Source: Sphingobacterium chuzhouense (GTDB lineage: Bacteria > Bacteroidota > Bacteroidia > Sphingobacteriales > Sphingobacteriaceae). From it: 64,000 nt of DNA. The translations under genes were made by a program, and so were the position numbers. Position 1 is the stretch's first letter; each line of letters starts with the position of its first letter. This document shows positions 1 through 8,566 of this stretch, piece by piece. Location of the stretch: the NCBI RefSeq assembly GCF_014692525.1, contig NZ_JACNYL010000001.1, forward strand, positions 1,550,001 through 1,614,000, in the 5' to 3' direction. The notes below the pieces were generated by a model that was not told where the DNA came from, did no database searches, and saw nothing but the letters and a program-made list of their open reading frames with translations.

Positions 1-308
1 AAAAGTTCTTGTGTACGTATTAGCCCTAATTCAATTCCCTGTTCGGTACCAATTAAATTCTGACCGCCATCCCCACGTGTCAGTGAAAGGTAAGCAGTAC
101 GAACCTTACGCTCCGATGCTAGATAGGATATGAGTTTTGTGTTCTCGTCATCAGGATGCGCAGCAAAATATAACGCAGATCCCAGGACGTTCAATCGTTC
201 CATTTGCAACCGGATGTCCGATGAGCTGCTGGAAAAAACGGATTGTGCTAAAGAAAAATGAACAGTAAAAAAGGATGTAAGGAAGATACAGATAATATGT
301 CGTCTCAT
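1..308 (-). CDS. PIG-L family deacetylase, N-terminal part (runs off the window)
   Basis: The reverse strand opens with ATG at 306-308 and stays open to base 1, giving about 102 residues. They start with a signal peptide ending near SLAQ and continue into the zinc-binding motif AHPDDE (about residues 50-55), followed by YLSLTRGDGGQNLIG and a conserved IRTQEL. This is the PIG-L/LmbE fold, a zinc-dependent de-N-acetylase of sugar or glycolipid amides. The Bacteroidota members with this N-terminus are usually long, secreted, multi-domain proteins, but the rest lies outside the window. The family call is secure; the substrate is unknown. Confidence 0.85.
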   Translation of the reverse strand, partial: MRRHIICIFLTSFFTVHFSLAQSVFSSSSSDIRLQMERLNVLGSALYFAAHPDDENTKLISYLASERKVRTAYLSLTRGDGGQNLIGTEQGIELGLIRTQEL

Positions 309-664
309 AATGCCTAAAAATAGGAAATATTTAAAAAAACCTTCACGATTGAATGAAAAATTACAAACCATAATGAAAAAACGCATAAGGATTTTTGATG
401 GCTCTTTTAGAAAAGGCTCTTTCGGAAAAAATAAAAGGAACCAGATGCTTTCTGATTCCTTTTACCAACAATTAAAAATCTTTTTTTGTCTAAAACTTCC
501 AATTCGACCCAGCGAATTTTGAAAAAGCCAAACGGGAACAGTCGATAGTTTTAAAATAGTAACCTTATAGTGATAGTAAAAATAGGATTAATAAATAGGA
601 ATCGTCCTCTTGTTGGCAAAAAACTTTTCCACACCTGCGAAGTTATAAACACATGGTGTGCTTC
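309..664. other. Intergenic region without a credible gene
   Basis: This gap lies between the 3' end of the redox cluster and the start of the PIG-L gene, both on the minus strand. It holds the minus-strand terminator at 433-463 and must carry the PIG-L promoter; TATTTTTA on the minus strand about 10 bases before the PIG-L ATG is a one-mismatch match to TAnnTTTG. A 70-codon open frame on the plus strand (310-522) is lysine-rich, low in complexity and spans the terminator hairpin, so it is not called. Confidence 0.6.
433..463 (-). terminator. Rho-independent terminator of the thioredoxin cluster
   Basis: AAAAGGAA (433-440) pairs perfectly with TTCCTTTT (456-463). An inner AGA/TCT pair lies beyond a 2x2 internal loop. 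On the minus strand the stem is followed by TTTTATTTTTT, a good U tract, so it should end the transcript coming from 1909-665. Confidence 0.65.
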
Positions 665-922
665 CTATTTGTCGATAGAGCCGAGCACCCGTTGCATAAA
701 GCCATTCAACGCTTCTTTTTTAGGAGTTCCCTCTTTAATCAACTTGTCAACTTCCACGGCTCCATACATATTGGAGATCAACTCTCCAATCACATCAAGT
801 TCCTCATCTTTAAGTGAAGGAACCTCCGTTAATGCCTCCAACGTTTCGATGGTTTCTAATACAAAATCTGCGTCGTTCTGCTCTATAAACTCAATCAGGT
901 GCTTAATTACTGGTAACTTCAT
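665..922 (-). CDS. Small conserved acidic protein of the redox cluster (DUF6952-like)
   Basis: An 85-residue soluble, acidic, helical protein with no signal peptide, membrane segment or cysteine. It overlaps the thioredoxin gene upstream by 20 bases, so translation is probably coupled. Small proteins of this kind follow thioredoxin/peroxiredoxin genes in other Bacteroidota; from memory they are catalogued as DUF6952. The function is not known. Position suggests a role with the thioredoxin or peroxiredoxin, but nothing in the sequence names it. Confidence 0.75.
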   Translation of the reverse strand: MKLPVIKHLIEFIEQNDADFVLETIETLEALTEVPSLKDEELDVIGELISNMYGAVEVDKLIKEGTPKKEALNGFMQRVLGSIDK

Positions 923-1217
923 TTAATAATTCGATTAAACCGTCAATTTTATTTGTTTGTACTTGATTTACTAGTTTTCCGTTTTTATATGCAGCGAATG
1001 TCGGTAAGTTGTTCACATTAGCAAGCTTTCTAGATTCTGGAAACTTTTCTGCATCAACGATGACAAACGCAACATTATCGTTTTCTGAAGCTAATTTTTT
1101 GAATTTTGGTTTCATGATACGGCAATTTCCACACCAAGATGCCGAAAATTGTACCATTACGGTATTATTGTTGTCTACAATTTCTTGTAGAGCATCTTTT
1201 TCTAACTCTTGTAACAT
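903..1217 (-). CDS. Thioredoxin family protein
   Basis: A 104-residue cytoplasmic thioredoxin fold with active site W28-C29-G30-N31-C32, a variant of the usual WCGPC, and the cis-proline loop in NLPTFAAYKNGK. There is no signal peptide. It should reduce disulfides, and its neighbour, a typical 2-Cys peroxiredoxin, is the obvious client. The gene starts 59 bases after the peroxiredoxin stop, with a hairpin in between, and overlaps the next small gene. Replacing P with N in CGPC normally alters redox potential and client choice, so it is probably a dedicated rather than general thioredoxin (inference). Confidence 0.9.
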   Translation of the reverse strand: MLQELEKDALQEIVDNNNTVMVQFSASWCGNCRIMKPKFKKLASENDNVAFVIVDAEKFPESRKLANVNNLPTFAAYKNGKLVNQVQTNKIDGLIELLNEVTSN

Positions 1218-1234
1218 AATAATCTTTTTGAAAA

Positions 1235-1259
1235 GAAAGGAGAGAGGACCTCTCCTTTC
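1235..1259 (-). terminator. Intercistronic hairpin between peroxiredoxin and thioredoxin genes
   Basis: GAAAGGAGAG (1235-1244) and CTCTCCTTTC (1250-1259) form a perfect 10-bp stem with a 5-base loop. On the minus strand it is followed by TTTTC, so it is a likely partial terminator or RNA-stabilising element that lowers thioredoxin expression relative to peroxiredoxin. Confidence 0.6.
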
Positions 1260-1276
1260 GGGTTTAAATATTTCAA

Positions 1277-1909
1277 CTAGTTTGCAGATAGGTAAGTAGC
1301 AACGCCTTCACGTGTAGCGTTCATTGCATCTTTACCTTCTTCCCAGTTTGCAGGGCAAACTTCTCCGTGTTTTTGGACGTGCGTATATGCGTCGATCAAA
1401 CGGATGTACTCTCTTACATTACGGCCTAGTGGCATATCATTTACAGACTCGTGGAATACTTTACCTGTTTCGTCGATAAGATAGGTAGCACGGTAAGAAA
1501 CGGCAGAACCTTCTACCAAAGTACCATATTCAGGATGCTCTACTTCTTTCATTTCCAAAATACCCAATACGCTTGATAGGTTGCGGTTAGTGTCCGCAAT
1601 AAGTGGATATTCTACCCCTTCGATACCACCGTTGTCTTTCGCCGTATTTAACCAAGCGAAGTGAACCTCGGCAGAATCACAAGAAGCACCGATCAAGATT
1701 GTATTTCTCTTTGCAAACTCTTCAGCAGCCTCTTGGAAAGCATGAAGCTCTGTCGGACAGACAAAAGTAAAATCTTTTGGATACCAGAAAAGCAATACTT
1801 TTTTGTTTTCTGCTTTCGCTTTTTCGAATACGTTGATCGTGAAGTTATCACCTAAATAATCAATTGCGTCAACTGAAATGTTTGGAAAATTTTTACCTGT
1901 AAAACTCAT
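1277..1909 (-). CDS. Typical 2-Cys peroxiredoxin (AhpC/Prx1 type)
   Basis: A 210-residue peroxiredoxin. The peroxidatic Cys51 lies in FTFVCPTELHAF, and the resolving cysteine (about Cys185) in GEVCPANWEEG near the C-terminus, the pattern of homodimeric AhpC/Prx1 enzymes that reduce H2O2, alkyl hydroperoxides and peroxynitrite. No ahpF is present; the thioredoxin downstream probably recycles it. It is the first gene of the minus-strand cluster and has its own TAnnTTTG promoter. The start is supported by the promoter lying 38 bases upstream. Confidence 0.95.
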   Translation of the reverse strand: MSFTGKNFPNISVDAIDYLGDNFTINVFEKAKAENKKVLLFWYPKDFTFVCPTELHAFQEAAEEFAKRNTILIGASCDSAEVHFAWLNTAKDNGGIEGVEYPLIADTNRNLSSVLGILEMKEVEHPEYGTLVEGSAVSYRATYLIDETGKVFHESVNDMPLGRNVREYIRLIDAYTHVQKHGEVCPANWEEGKDAMNATREGVATYLSAN

Positions 1910-1946
1910 AATACTTATATTTATTTTGTTCTTTCTTTTTGCATTA

Positions 1947-1970
1947 CAAAAGTAGGCTTTTTATTGTCAA
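1947..1970 (-). promoter_or_regulatory. Promoter of the peroxiredoxin/thioredoxin cluster
   Basis: On the minus strand TACTTTTG (1954-1947) matches the Bacteroidota -7 consensus TAnnTTTG exactly, with TTGAC (1970-1966) upstream as a possible -33 element at slightly short spacing. Confidence 0.65.
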
Positions 1971-2066
1971 TAAAGCATCAAAAATCTTTATATGATATCA
2001 TCAAAATCTATAAATTTTATTACAGTGCTATAATTAATGGTTATGAGATAAGTTAAGAAAAAAACC

Positions 2067-2074
2067 TATTTTTG
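2067..2074 (+). promoter_or_regulatory. tRNA-Arg promoter, -7 element
   Basis: TATTTTTG matches TAnnTTTG and ends 14 bases before the mature 5' end of tRNA-Arg. Confidence 0.6.
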
Positions 2075-2088
2075 TATCCATTAGCGTC

Positions 2089-2160
2089 GGCCCCGTAGTT
2101 CAACGGATAGAATAGATGTTTCCTAAACATTTGATAGCAGTTCGATTCTGCTCGGGGCTA
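2089..2160 (+). tRNA. tRNA-Arg (anticodon CCT)
   Basis: A full cloverleaf can be folded. The acceptor GGCCCCG pairs with CGGGGCT (first pair G-U), the D stem is GTTC/GAAT, the anticodon stem is GATGT/ACATT with loop TTCCTAA (anticodon CCT, reading AGG), and the T arm is AGCAG-TTCGATT-CTGCT. The discriminator is A2160 and CCA is not encoded. Confidence 0.93.
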
Positions 2161-2166
2161 CTTAAG

Positions 2167-2197
2167 CCGCTTTACATATTAGTAGAGCGGTTTTTTA
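2167..2197 (+). terminator. Terminator of tRNA-Arg
   Basis: CCGCTTTAC (2167-2175) pairs with GTAGAGCGG (2182-2190) through one U-G wobble, with loop ATATTA, followed directly by six T. Confidence 0.85.
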
Positions 2198-2276
2198 TTT
2201 TAAAAAGTTTTTCCCATGCACTTTGCAAACAAATTTCCTTAAATTGAGTTTATTTTATAGGAACAAGCCATAAATC

Positions 2277-5003
2277 ATGACACAAAAAATAGCCTCTCTT
2301 AAAGAACTTCAAGAGAAGGGCAAGAACATACACAGACTTCCTTTCTCCATTCGTATCCTACTAGAAAACGTTTTAAGAAATCACGACGGTTTTGCCATTA
2401 CAGACGATCACCTTGACACGCTTATTAACTGGGATGCGTCAGGTACAGATAAGGATATACCTTTCAAGCCGGCAAGAGTGTTAATGCAAGATTTTACAGG
2501 TGTACCGGCTGTTGTTGATATTACCTCAATCCGGGCGGAATTTGTTAGAAAAGGTGGAAATGGTGAAAAAATCAATCCGGCCATCCCAGTTGATCTTGTC
2601 ATTGATCATTCTGTGCAGGTGGATTATTTCGGAACAGATTATTCCTATCAAGAAAATGTGAAATTAGAATATGAGCGCAATGCTGAACGATATCAGCTAT
2701 TGAAATGGGCTCAACAAGGCTTGGCAAATTTGACTGTCGTGCCACCGGGAATGGGTATCTGCCATCAGGTTAATCTGGAATATTTGGCAAAAGGTGTTGT
2801 GGAACGTGATGGTTGGGCTTTCCCCGACACGTTGGTCGGAACCGACTCGCATACTCCTATGGTTAATGGCATCGGGGTTCTCGGTTGGGGTGTCGGAGGT
2901 ATTGAAGCGGAAGCAGCGATGCTCGGTCAGCCCGTATATTTTACGTGTCCACAGGTTATTGGGCTTAAACTTACTGGAGAGATTCCCGCAGGTTGTACCG
3001 CTACCGACATGGTGCTGTCTATAACCAAAATATTAAGAGATACCAGCGTGGTCGGTAAATTCGTAGAGGTATTTGGCGATGGCTTAGATAAATTGACCGT
3101 TACTGATCGAGCAACAATATCAAACATGTCTCCGGAATTTGGATGTACCGTAACGTATTTCCCTATAGATGATCAGACGCTCGACTACATGGAACGTACA
3201 AACCGGTCGCCCGAGCAAATTAATCTAGTAAAGGAATATTGTCAAGATAATATGCTCTGGCGCACGGGCAATGAAGATATTACATATTCTAAGGTTGTTG
3301 AGTTGGATCTTAATACCTTGGAACCAACGGTTGCGGGACCCAAAAGACCGCAAGATAAAATTCTTGTTAAAGAGCTTCATTCTACCTTTCGGATAATCCT
3401 CGATAAAGATTTCCAGCGAAACTACGTGGCATTTGACGATCGTAGAGAACATGCATGGTTAAATGAAGGAGGATCAGGAACTCAGTTTGTTCAAGAGGCC
3501 ACAGATGAACATAAAGAAACTTTGGCAACAGAAACCACGGATCTTCGAAGTGTTAAAATCAAATTAAAAAATGGTGAATACCGTTTAAGTGATGGCAGCA
3601 TCGTCATTGCGGCGATCACTAGTTGTACCAATACATCTAACCCCAGTGTCATGATAGGCGCAGGTTTGGTGGCTAAGAAAGCGGTAGAAAAAGGCCTTCG
3701 GACAAGATCGTGGGTAAAAACAAGTTTAGCGCCCGGATCTAAGGTCGTCACGAGATATTTGGAACGCTCGGGTCTATCCACAGATTTGGAAGCGTTGCGA
3801 TTCCATACCGTGGGCTATGGTTGTACATCATGCATCGGTAATAGTGGGCCATTGCCGTCGCATATTGCCGAAGCGATCGATAACAGCGAAATGGTCGTAG
3901 CATCGGTACTTTCTGGAAACAGAAACTTCGAGGCGCGGGTACATCCACAGGTGAAAATGAACTTTTTAATGTCTCCGATGCTGGTGGTCGCCTATGCCCT
4001 TATTGGCCGGATCGATGTGAATCTTATCGAAGATCCACTATCCTACGATCCGAATGGGAACGCCGTTTATTTAAGGGATATCTGGCCGTCACAGGAGGAA
4101 ATCAACCGTACGATCAAAGAAGCTATGCAAAAAGAAGACTTTAAAGAGGTGTATGATGTCATTTTTGACGGTGACGAAGAGTGGAAAAAGTTGGAAGCGC
4201 CAGAAGGTGGAGAATTTATTTGGGACGATGGTTCTACTTATATCCGGGAAGTTCCATTCTTTAATAACATACCAATCGAACCATCGCCACTTACAGAGAT
4301 CGAACACGCACGCGTTCTGCTTTATCTAGGCGATTCCGTGACAACCGACCATATTTCACCGGCTGGTTCTTTCAATGAGGAGAGTGCGGCGGGTAAGTAT
4401 CTTTTGAGCAAAGGAATCGAAAAGAAAGATTTTAATTCGTACGGATCGCGACGAGGGAATCACGAGGTCATGGTACGTGGAACATTTGCCAATGTGCGCA
4501 TCCGAAACAAGATTACAGACAGAGAGGGTGGTTATTCGGTATATTTTCCAACCAACGAGACCTTGACTGTCTATGATACCGCGATGAAATATAAAGTAGA
4601 CGGCACACCTCTGGTTGTTCTAGCCGGTAAAGACTATGGAAGTGGCTCCTCGAGGGACTGGGCGGCAAAAGGTTCGAGCCTATTGGGTATTCGTGCGGTA
4701 ATCGCCGAAAGCTTTGAAAGAATCCATAGAAGCAATCTGGTAGGAATGGGTATACTTCCCATAGAATTTCCTTCAGGAGAGAGTGCGGGCTCACTGGGTT
4801 TGACGGGCGACGAAGAGATTAGTATAACTGGTATTTCCAGCGATTTGAAACCTTTTAAGATAATAAAAGTACGAGCAGTAAAAGCATCTGGTGAGGCTAT
4901 TGAATTTGATGCCAGAGCGAGGCTGGACTCGGATATCGATGTAGAATACTTTAAGCATGGTGGTATTCTTCAATATGTTTTAAGGAGTTATTTAAGCCGG
5001 TAG
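2277..5003 (+). CDS. acnA: Aconitate hydratase (AcnA type)
   Basis: A 908-residue monomeric aconitase interconverting citrate and isocitrate in the TCA cycle. The [4Fe-4S] ligands are Cys450 (ITSCTNTSNPSV) and Cys516 and Cys519 (GYGCTSCIGNSG). The swivel domain follows a linker near residue 650, with the GDSVTTDHISPAG and GSGSSRDWAAKG active-site motifs. Length and motifs fit the AcnA/IRP1 subfamily rather than AcnB. It is a single-gene unit between the tRNA-Arg terminator and its own terminator, and there is no sign that it belongs to the pectin locus. Confidence 0.97.
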   Translation: MTQKIASLKELQEKGKNIHRLPFSIRILLENVLRNHDGFAITDDHLDTLINWDASGTDKDIPFKPARVLMQDFTGVPAVVDITSIRAEFVRKGGNGEKINPAIPVDLVIDHSVQVDYFGTDYSYQENVKLEYERNAERYQLLKWAQQGLANLTVVPPGMGICHQVNLEYLAKGVVERDGWAFPDTLVGTDSHTPMVNGIGVLGWGVGGIEAEAAMLGQPVYFTCPQVIGLKLTGEIPAGCTATDMVLSITKILRDTSVVGKFVEVFGDGLDKLTVTDRATISNMSPEFGCTVTYFPIDDQTLDYMERTNRSPEQINLVKEYCQDNMLWRTGNEDITYSKVVELDLNTLEPTVAGPKRPQDKILVKELHSTFRIILDKDFQRNYVAFDDRREHAWLNEGGSGTQFVQEATDEHKETLATETTDLRSVKIKLKNGEYRLSDGSIVIAAITSCTNTSNPSVMIGAGLVAKKAVEKGLRTRSWVKTSLAPGSKVVTRYLERSGLSTDLEALRFHTVGYGCTSCIGNSGPLPSHIAEAIDNSEMVVASVLSGNRNFEARVHPQVKMNFLMSPMLVVAYALIGRIDVNLIEDPLSYDPNGNAVYLRDIWPSQEEINRTIKEAMQKEDFKEVYDVIFDGDEEWKKLEAPEGGEFIWDDGSTYIREVPFFNNIPIEPSPLTEIEHARVLLYLGDSVTTDHISPAGSFNEESAAGKYLLSKGIEKKDFNSYGSRRGNHEVMVRGTFANVRIRNKITDREGGYSVYFPTNETLTVYDTAMKYKVDGTPLVVLAGKDYGSGSSRDWAAKGSSLLGIRAVIAESFERIHRSNLVGMGILPIEFPSGESAGSLGLTGDEEISITGISSDLKPFKIIKVRAVKASGEAIEFDARARLDSDIDVEYFKHGGILQYVLRSYLSR

Positions 5004-5026
5004 AACTAACCTTACCGGTTATTTTT
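4995..5026 (+). terminator. Terminator of the aconitase gene
   Basis: AGCCGGTA (4995-5002) and TACCGGTT (5013-5020) form an 8-bp stem including one G-U pair. The stem overlaps the TAG stop codon and is followed by ATTTTTAT. Confidence 0.75.
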
Positions 5027-5060
5027 ATACGTTGTCTTTCGGGAAAATCGTTACGAACAG

Positions 5061-5080
5061 CTGTCCTGTACTGTCCTGCA
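5061..5080 (+). repeat. Tandem 10-bp direct repeat
   Basis: CTGTCCTGTA is followed at once by CTGTCCTGCA; the second copy runs into the LacI-type operator by three bases. Confidence 0.7.
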
Positions 5081-5101
5081 AACGTTGCCGGCAACGTTTG
5101 C
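5078..5101 (+). promoter_or_regulatory. LacI-type operator, site 1 (perfect 24-bp palindrome)
   Basis: GCAAACGTTGCC followed by its exact reverse complement. The CG-centred palindrome with AACGTT half-site cores is typical of LacI-family operators. It lies 235 bases before SusC1. The same palindrome occurs at 14635-14658, with imperfect copies at 31732, 35028 and 37032; the probable binder is the LacI gene at 50431. Confidence 0.85.
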
Positions 5102-5336
5102 GTGGTTTTTTATCTCTATTTATTCCTTTTTACTAACTGTATTCCATTATAATTGTAATAGGATATTAACGCTAACAAGATATAAACATACGTTGTCGAT
5201 AAGCGAACCCGATAGCGAATACCAATTGAATCCGTTAACAATCCAAAAAGAAACAAGCAAAGTATCATAATCTAACAATAGATTATCGTTCTTATTAATT
5301 TATGCAACCAGTTTAAATCATTTATTAGTTATTATC

Positions 5337-8300
5337 ATGAGGATATTTAAAGCTTTAATGCTGATGCTCTTCTTCGTTCAGTGTGTTTTTGCACAAGAGC
5401 GGACAATTACAGGTACGGTATTTTCGCCAGACAGGACGCCATTGTCGGGAACCACCGTAAAAGTGAAGGGTACTGCCAGACAGACCAGCACCAAAGATGA
5501 CGGTACATACAGTATTAACGTTTCGCCGAGAGACGTTCTGGTTTTTACGTCGGTGGGCTATGTAGAGCAGGAACGGGTCGTTTCATCCGAAGACAAGACA
5601 ATCAATATTGTTTTAAATGAAGGATCTTCCGACTTAGAAGAGGTTGTTGTCATAGGTTATGGTACCGTAGCACGCCGAGATTTAACCGGGTCGGTATCCT
5701 CAGTTAGTGCTAAGCAACTTAAAGATATTCCGTTGAGTTCTGCGGCAGAAGCACTTACAGGACGTCTCGCGGGTGTATCTGTCACGACGACAGAAGGAGC
5801 GCCTGGTGCTGACGTGATGATCAGGGTGCGCGGAGGAGGATCAATCACACAAGATAATTCGCCCCTCTACATCGTAGATGGGATTCAAGTAGAGAATGCT
5901 TTGTCAATACTTTCTCCTCAGGAAATACAGTCTATCGATGTGTTAAAGGATGCATCAGCTACCGCTATTTATGGGGCAAGGGGTGCGAACGGTGTCATTA
6001 TCATTACTACAAAAGGGGGAATGAATATGAAAACGCAGGTAACCTATAACGGTTTTGGCGGCGTGCGGAAGATTACCAATCAGCTAGAGGTGATGAACCC
6101 GTACGACTACGTGATGTATCAGTATCAAACCTATAATCTGAATACCGATGAGCAAACGAGAAATACGTTTCGTGACCGATATGGAAGATGGGAAGATCTG
6201 GAGCTTTACAGGGATATGCCGTTCGTTAATTGGCAAGACGCTATTTTCGGACGGAATGCCAGAAACCAAACACATGTCTTAGGTATGGTCGGTGGCTCGG
6301 AAAGAACATCAGTGAATTTCAACTTGACACATACGGATGAGGAAGGTGTGATGATACGTTCCGGCTTTCAGCGGACATTGGCGTCATTGAAATTAGATCA
6401 TAAAATCAACGATCGCTTTAAAGCAGGATTTAGTGCGCGTTATAGCCGGCAACGCACGGATGGTGTAGGAACATCCAACACCGGATCGCAGAGCAATAAC
6501 CGTTTGCGGAATTCCGTACGCTATATGCCTTTTATAGCACCGGGAATGGAAAGTATCGTAGATGAGTTTGATCCAGATTTTACCAATCAAACCAACTTAG
6601 TTAATCCAATGGTCCTCGCATTGGACGAGACCCGGAATAATTACAGAAATGACATCATTTTTAATGGAAATGCGAGTTATGAGCTTATCAATGGATTGAC
6701 ACTCCGAACAGTCTTTGGTATTAATGGTACTGATCGAAAAGATAATCGTTTTCAAGGAATTTCAACCGGGGTTGCGCGTCAAAATAATAATCAACCGGTG
6801 GTTAATTTAACCAATGGAGAATCGTTATCCATGACGAATACCAATACCTTATCCTATCGAAAGAAAGTAAACGATCATGCATTTGATGGTGTAATCGGGC
6901 ATGAGATCTATCAGATCAATATTAAAAACCAATCTACAGAAGTGAAATGGTTGCCTATCGATATTACCGATGAAGAAGCATTTGCCGGGATTCAAAAAGC
7001 AACACCACCGGATGGAATGTTGCAGACGCCGCCTTCGACCAATTGGTCAGAAAGTCGTTTATGGTCGTATTTTGGACGGGCAAACTATACTTACAAGGAT
7101 CGCTATATGGCGACTGTTTCCGTAAGACGAGATGGTTCCTCTCTTTTTGCGAAAGGCAATAGATGGGGTACTTTCCCATCCATGGCGTTGGCTTGGCGTA
7201 TTTCCGAAGAAGATTTTATGGAAAGCACACGCGGCTGGTTGCCGGAGTTAAAAATGCGCTTTAGCTATGGGGCTGTGGGTAACAACCGTATCGGTATCGA
7301 TTTGTACAAAACCATGTATGGTGTACATAGTAACTACTCCTATGCATATGGCGAAGCGATAACGCCAGGGTTTGCTCCGCTTTCGCTTTCTAACTCTGCT
7401 TTAAAATGGGAGACAACCGTATCCAGAAACTTAGCGTTAGACTTCGGTATTTTGAATAATAGAATCAATGGTTCGATAGATTTCTATATGAACAATACCA
7501 AAGACCTTTTATTGGATGCGCGTGTTCCAGCCACCAGTGGATATGCCACACAGCTAAAGAATATTGGTGAAACACAAAATAAAGGGATCGAAATCCAATT
7601 AGCAGGAACAGTGGTGCAAAATCGTAACTTCACCTATCAAGCGCAGTTCAATATAGCGTTTAACCGGAACAAGATTGTCAGCTTAGGCTTGAACTCAGAC
7701 GGACAACCGCTTAATTCTTATCTGGAACGAGCAGGCTGGGTAAGCAGCCAATTTGAAGATTTTATTGTCGGCGTCGGTGGTCCAGTTGGGCAATTTTATG
7801 GATACGTTACGGATGGCTTCTATACAATTGATGATTTTGATTACAATGCTTCATCGCGAGCTTATACGTTAAAAGAAGGTATTCCCAGTTCTTACGCTTT
7901 TTTGGGGAACAAAGAACCGCAACCGGGAGATCTGAAGCTAAAGAAATTAAGCGATGATGGTGATCCAAGGATTAATGCTAACGACCGTACTATATTGGGA
8001 AATGCACAGCCGAAGTTCATCGGGGGTATGAACCATCAATTTGCTTACAAGAATTTTGACCTCAGCGTGTTTATGAACTGGTCGGTTGGAAACAAGGTAT
8101 ACAACGCGAATAAATTGGAATTTACCACACAATATCTGTATCGGGATAATAATATGTTGACGAGTATGAACGACCGTTTCAAATGGTTTGATGCTAACGG
8201 GGTAAAAGTAACCGATCCTGAAACATTGGAGGCTATGAATGCCGATGCTACTATGTGGACACCACCGGGAGGAGCCTATTTCTTACACTCGTATGCAATC

Positions 8301-8555
8301 GAGGATGGGTCCTTTCTGCGGATAAGCAACGTGACCTTGGGTTACTCTTTACCGGAGAACCTGATTCGTCGGTCTCGTATTTTTTCGAATTTTCGAATTT
8401 ATGCCACAGTAAACAACTTGTGGACGATTACGAACTACACAGGATACGATCCGGAAGCGAATACACGGCGTAGCAATCCGTTAACACCTTCGGTGGATTA
8501 TGCTGCATATCCGAGAAGCCGCTACATTTTGGCGGGTGTAAATGTTACATTTTAA
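5337..8555 (+). CDS. SusC/RagA family TonB-dependent transporter 1
   Basis: A 1072-residue outer-membrane protein. It has a signal peptide ending at VFAQ, a CarboxypepD_reg-like beta-sandwich (about residues 22-105), then the plug (about 115-230) beginning EEVVVIGYGT and containing LYIVDGIQVENALSILSP and DASATAIYGARGANGVIIITTKGG, then the 22-strand barrel ending in an aromatic strand (ILAGVNVTF). It pairs with the SusD lipoprotein 11 bases downstream to import oligosaccharides, here most likely pectin oligomers given the lyases that follow. There is no N-terminal STN domain, so it is not a sigma/anti-sigma transducer; control by the LacI-type operator upstream is more plausible. Confidence 0.95.
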   Translation: MRIFKALMLMLFFVQCVFAQERTITGTVFSPDRTPLSGTTVKVKGTARQTSTKDDGTYSINVSPRDVLVFTSVGYVEQERVVSSEDKTINIVLNEGSSDLEEVVVIGYGTVARRDLTGSVSSVSAKQLKDIPLSSAAEALTGRLAGVSVTTTEGAPGADVMIRVRGGGSITQDNSPLYIVDGIQVENALSILSPQEIQSIDVLKDASATAIYGARGANGVIIITTKGGMNMKTQVTYNGFGGVRKITNQLEVMNPYDYVMYQYQTYNLNTDEQTRNTFRDRYGRWEDLELYRDMPFVNWQDAIFGRNARNQTHVLGMVGGSERTSVNFNLTHTDEEGVMIRSGFQRTLASLKLDHKINDRFKAGFSARYSRQRTDGVGTSNTGSQSNNRLRNSVRYMPFIAPGMESIVDEFDPDFTNQTNLVNPMVLALDETRNNYRNDIIFNGNASYELINGLTLRTVFGINGTDRKDNRFQGISTGVARQNNNQPVVNLTNGESLSMTNTNTLSYRKKVNDHAFDGVIGHEIYQINIKNQSTEVKWLPIDITDEEAFAGIQKATPPDGMLQTPPSTNWSESRLWSYFGRANYTYKDRYMATVSVRRDGSSLFAKGNRWGTFPSMALAWRISEEDFMESTRGWLPELKMRFSYGAVGNNRIGIDLYKTMYGVHSNYSYAYGEAITPGFAPLSLSNSALKWETTVSRNLALDFGILNNRINGSIDFYMNNTKDLLLDARVPATSGYATQLKNIGETQNKGIEIQLAGTVVQNRNFTYQAQFNIAFNRNKIVSLGLNSDGQPLNSYLERAGWVSSQFEDFIVGVGGPVGQFYGYVTDGFYTIDDFDYNASSRAYTLKEGIPSSYAFLGNKEPQPGDLKLKKLSDDGDPRINANDRTILGNAQPKFIGGMNHQFAYKNFDLSVFMNWSVGNKVYNANKLEFTTQYLYRDNNMLTSMNDRFKWFDANGVKVTDPETLEAMNADATMWTPPGGAYFLHSYAIEDGSFLRISNVTLGYSLPENLIRRSRIFSNFRIYATVNNLWTITNYTGYDPEANTRRSNPLTPSVDYAAYPRSRYILAGVNVTF

Positions 8556-8566
8556 TCCTTAAAAAA

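Larger units (their letters stand above)
5027..5336 (+). other. Leader and regulatory region of SusCD unit 1
   Basis: This stretch has no gene. It holds a tandem 10-mer, the LacI-type operator, then about 235 bases of A/T-rich leader before the SusC start. TATAATTG at 5148-5155 is a weak candidate -7 element (one mismatch to TAnnTTTG) located 46 bases after the operator; I could not find a convincing -33 partner. Confidence 0.5.

Noticed and set aside
310..522. 70-codon plus-strand open frame near the PIG-L gene
   Set aside because: Low complexity and crosses the minus-strand terminator hairpin; no ribosome-binding site.
5148..5155. TATAATTG as a firm promoter for SusC1
   Set aside because: One mismatch in the -7 element and no credible -33 element, so kept only as a candidate.
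5085..5270. Small open frame after aconitase
   Set aside because: It begins inside the LacI-type operator and has no family features; the region is the leader of SusC1.
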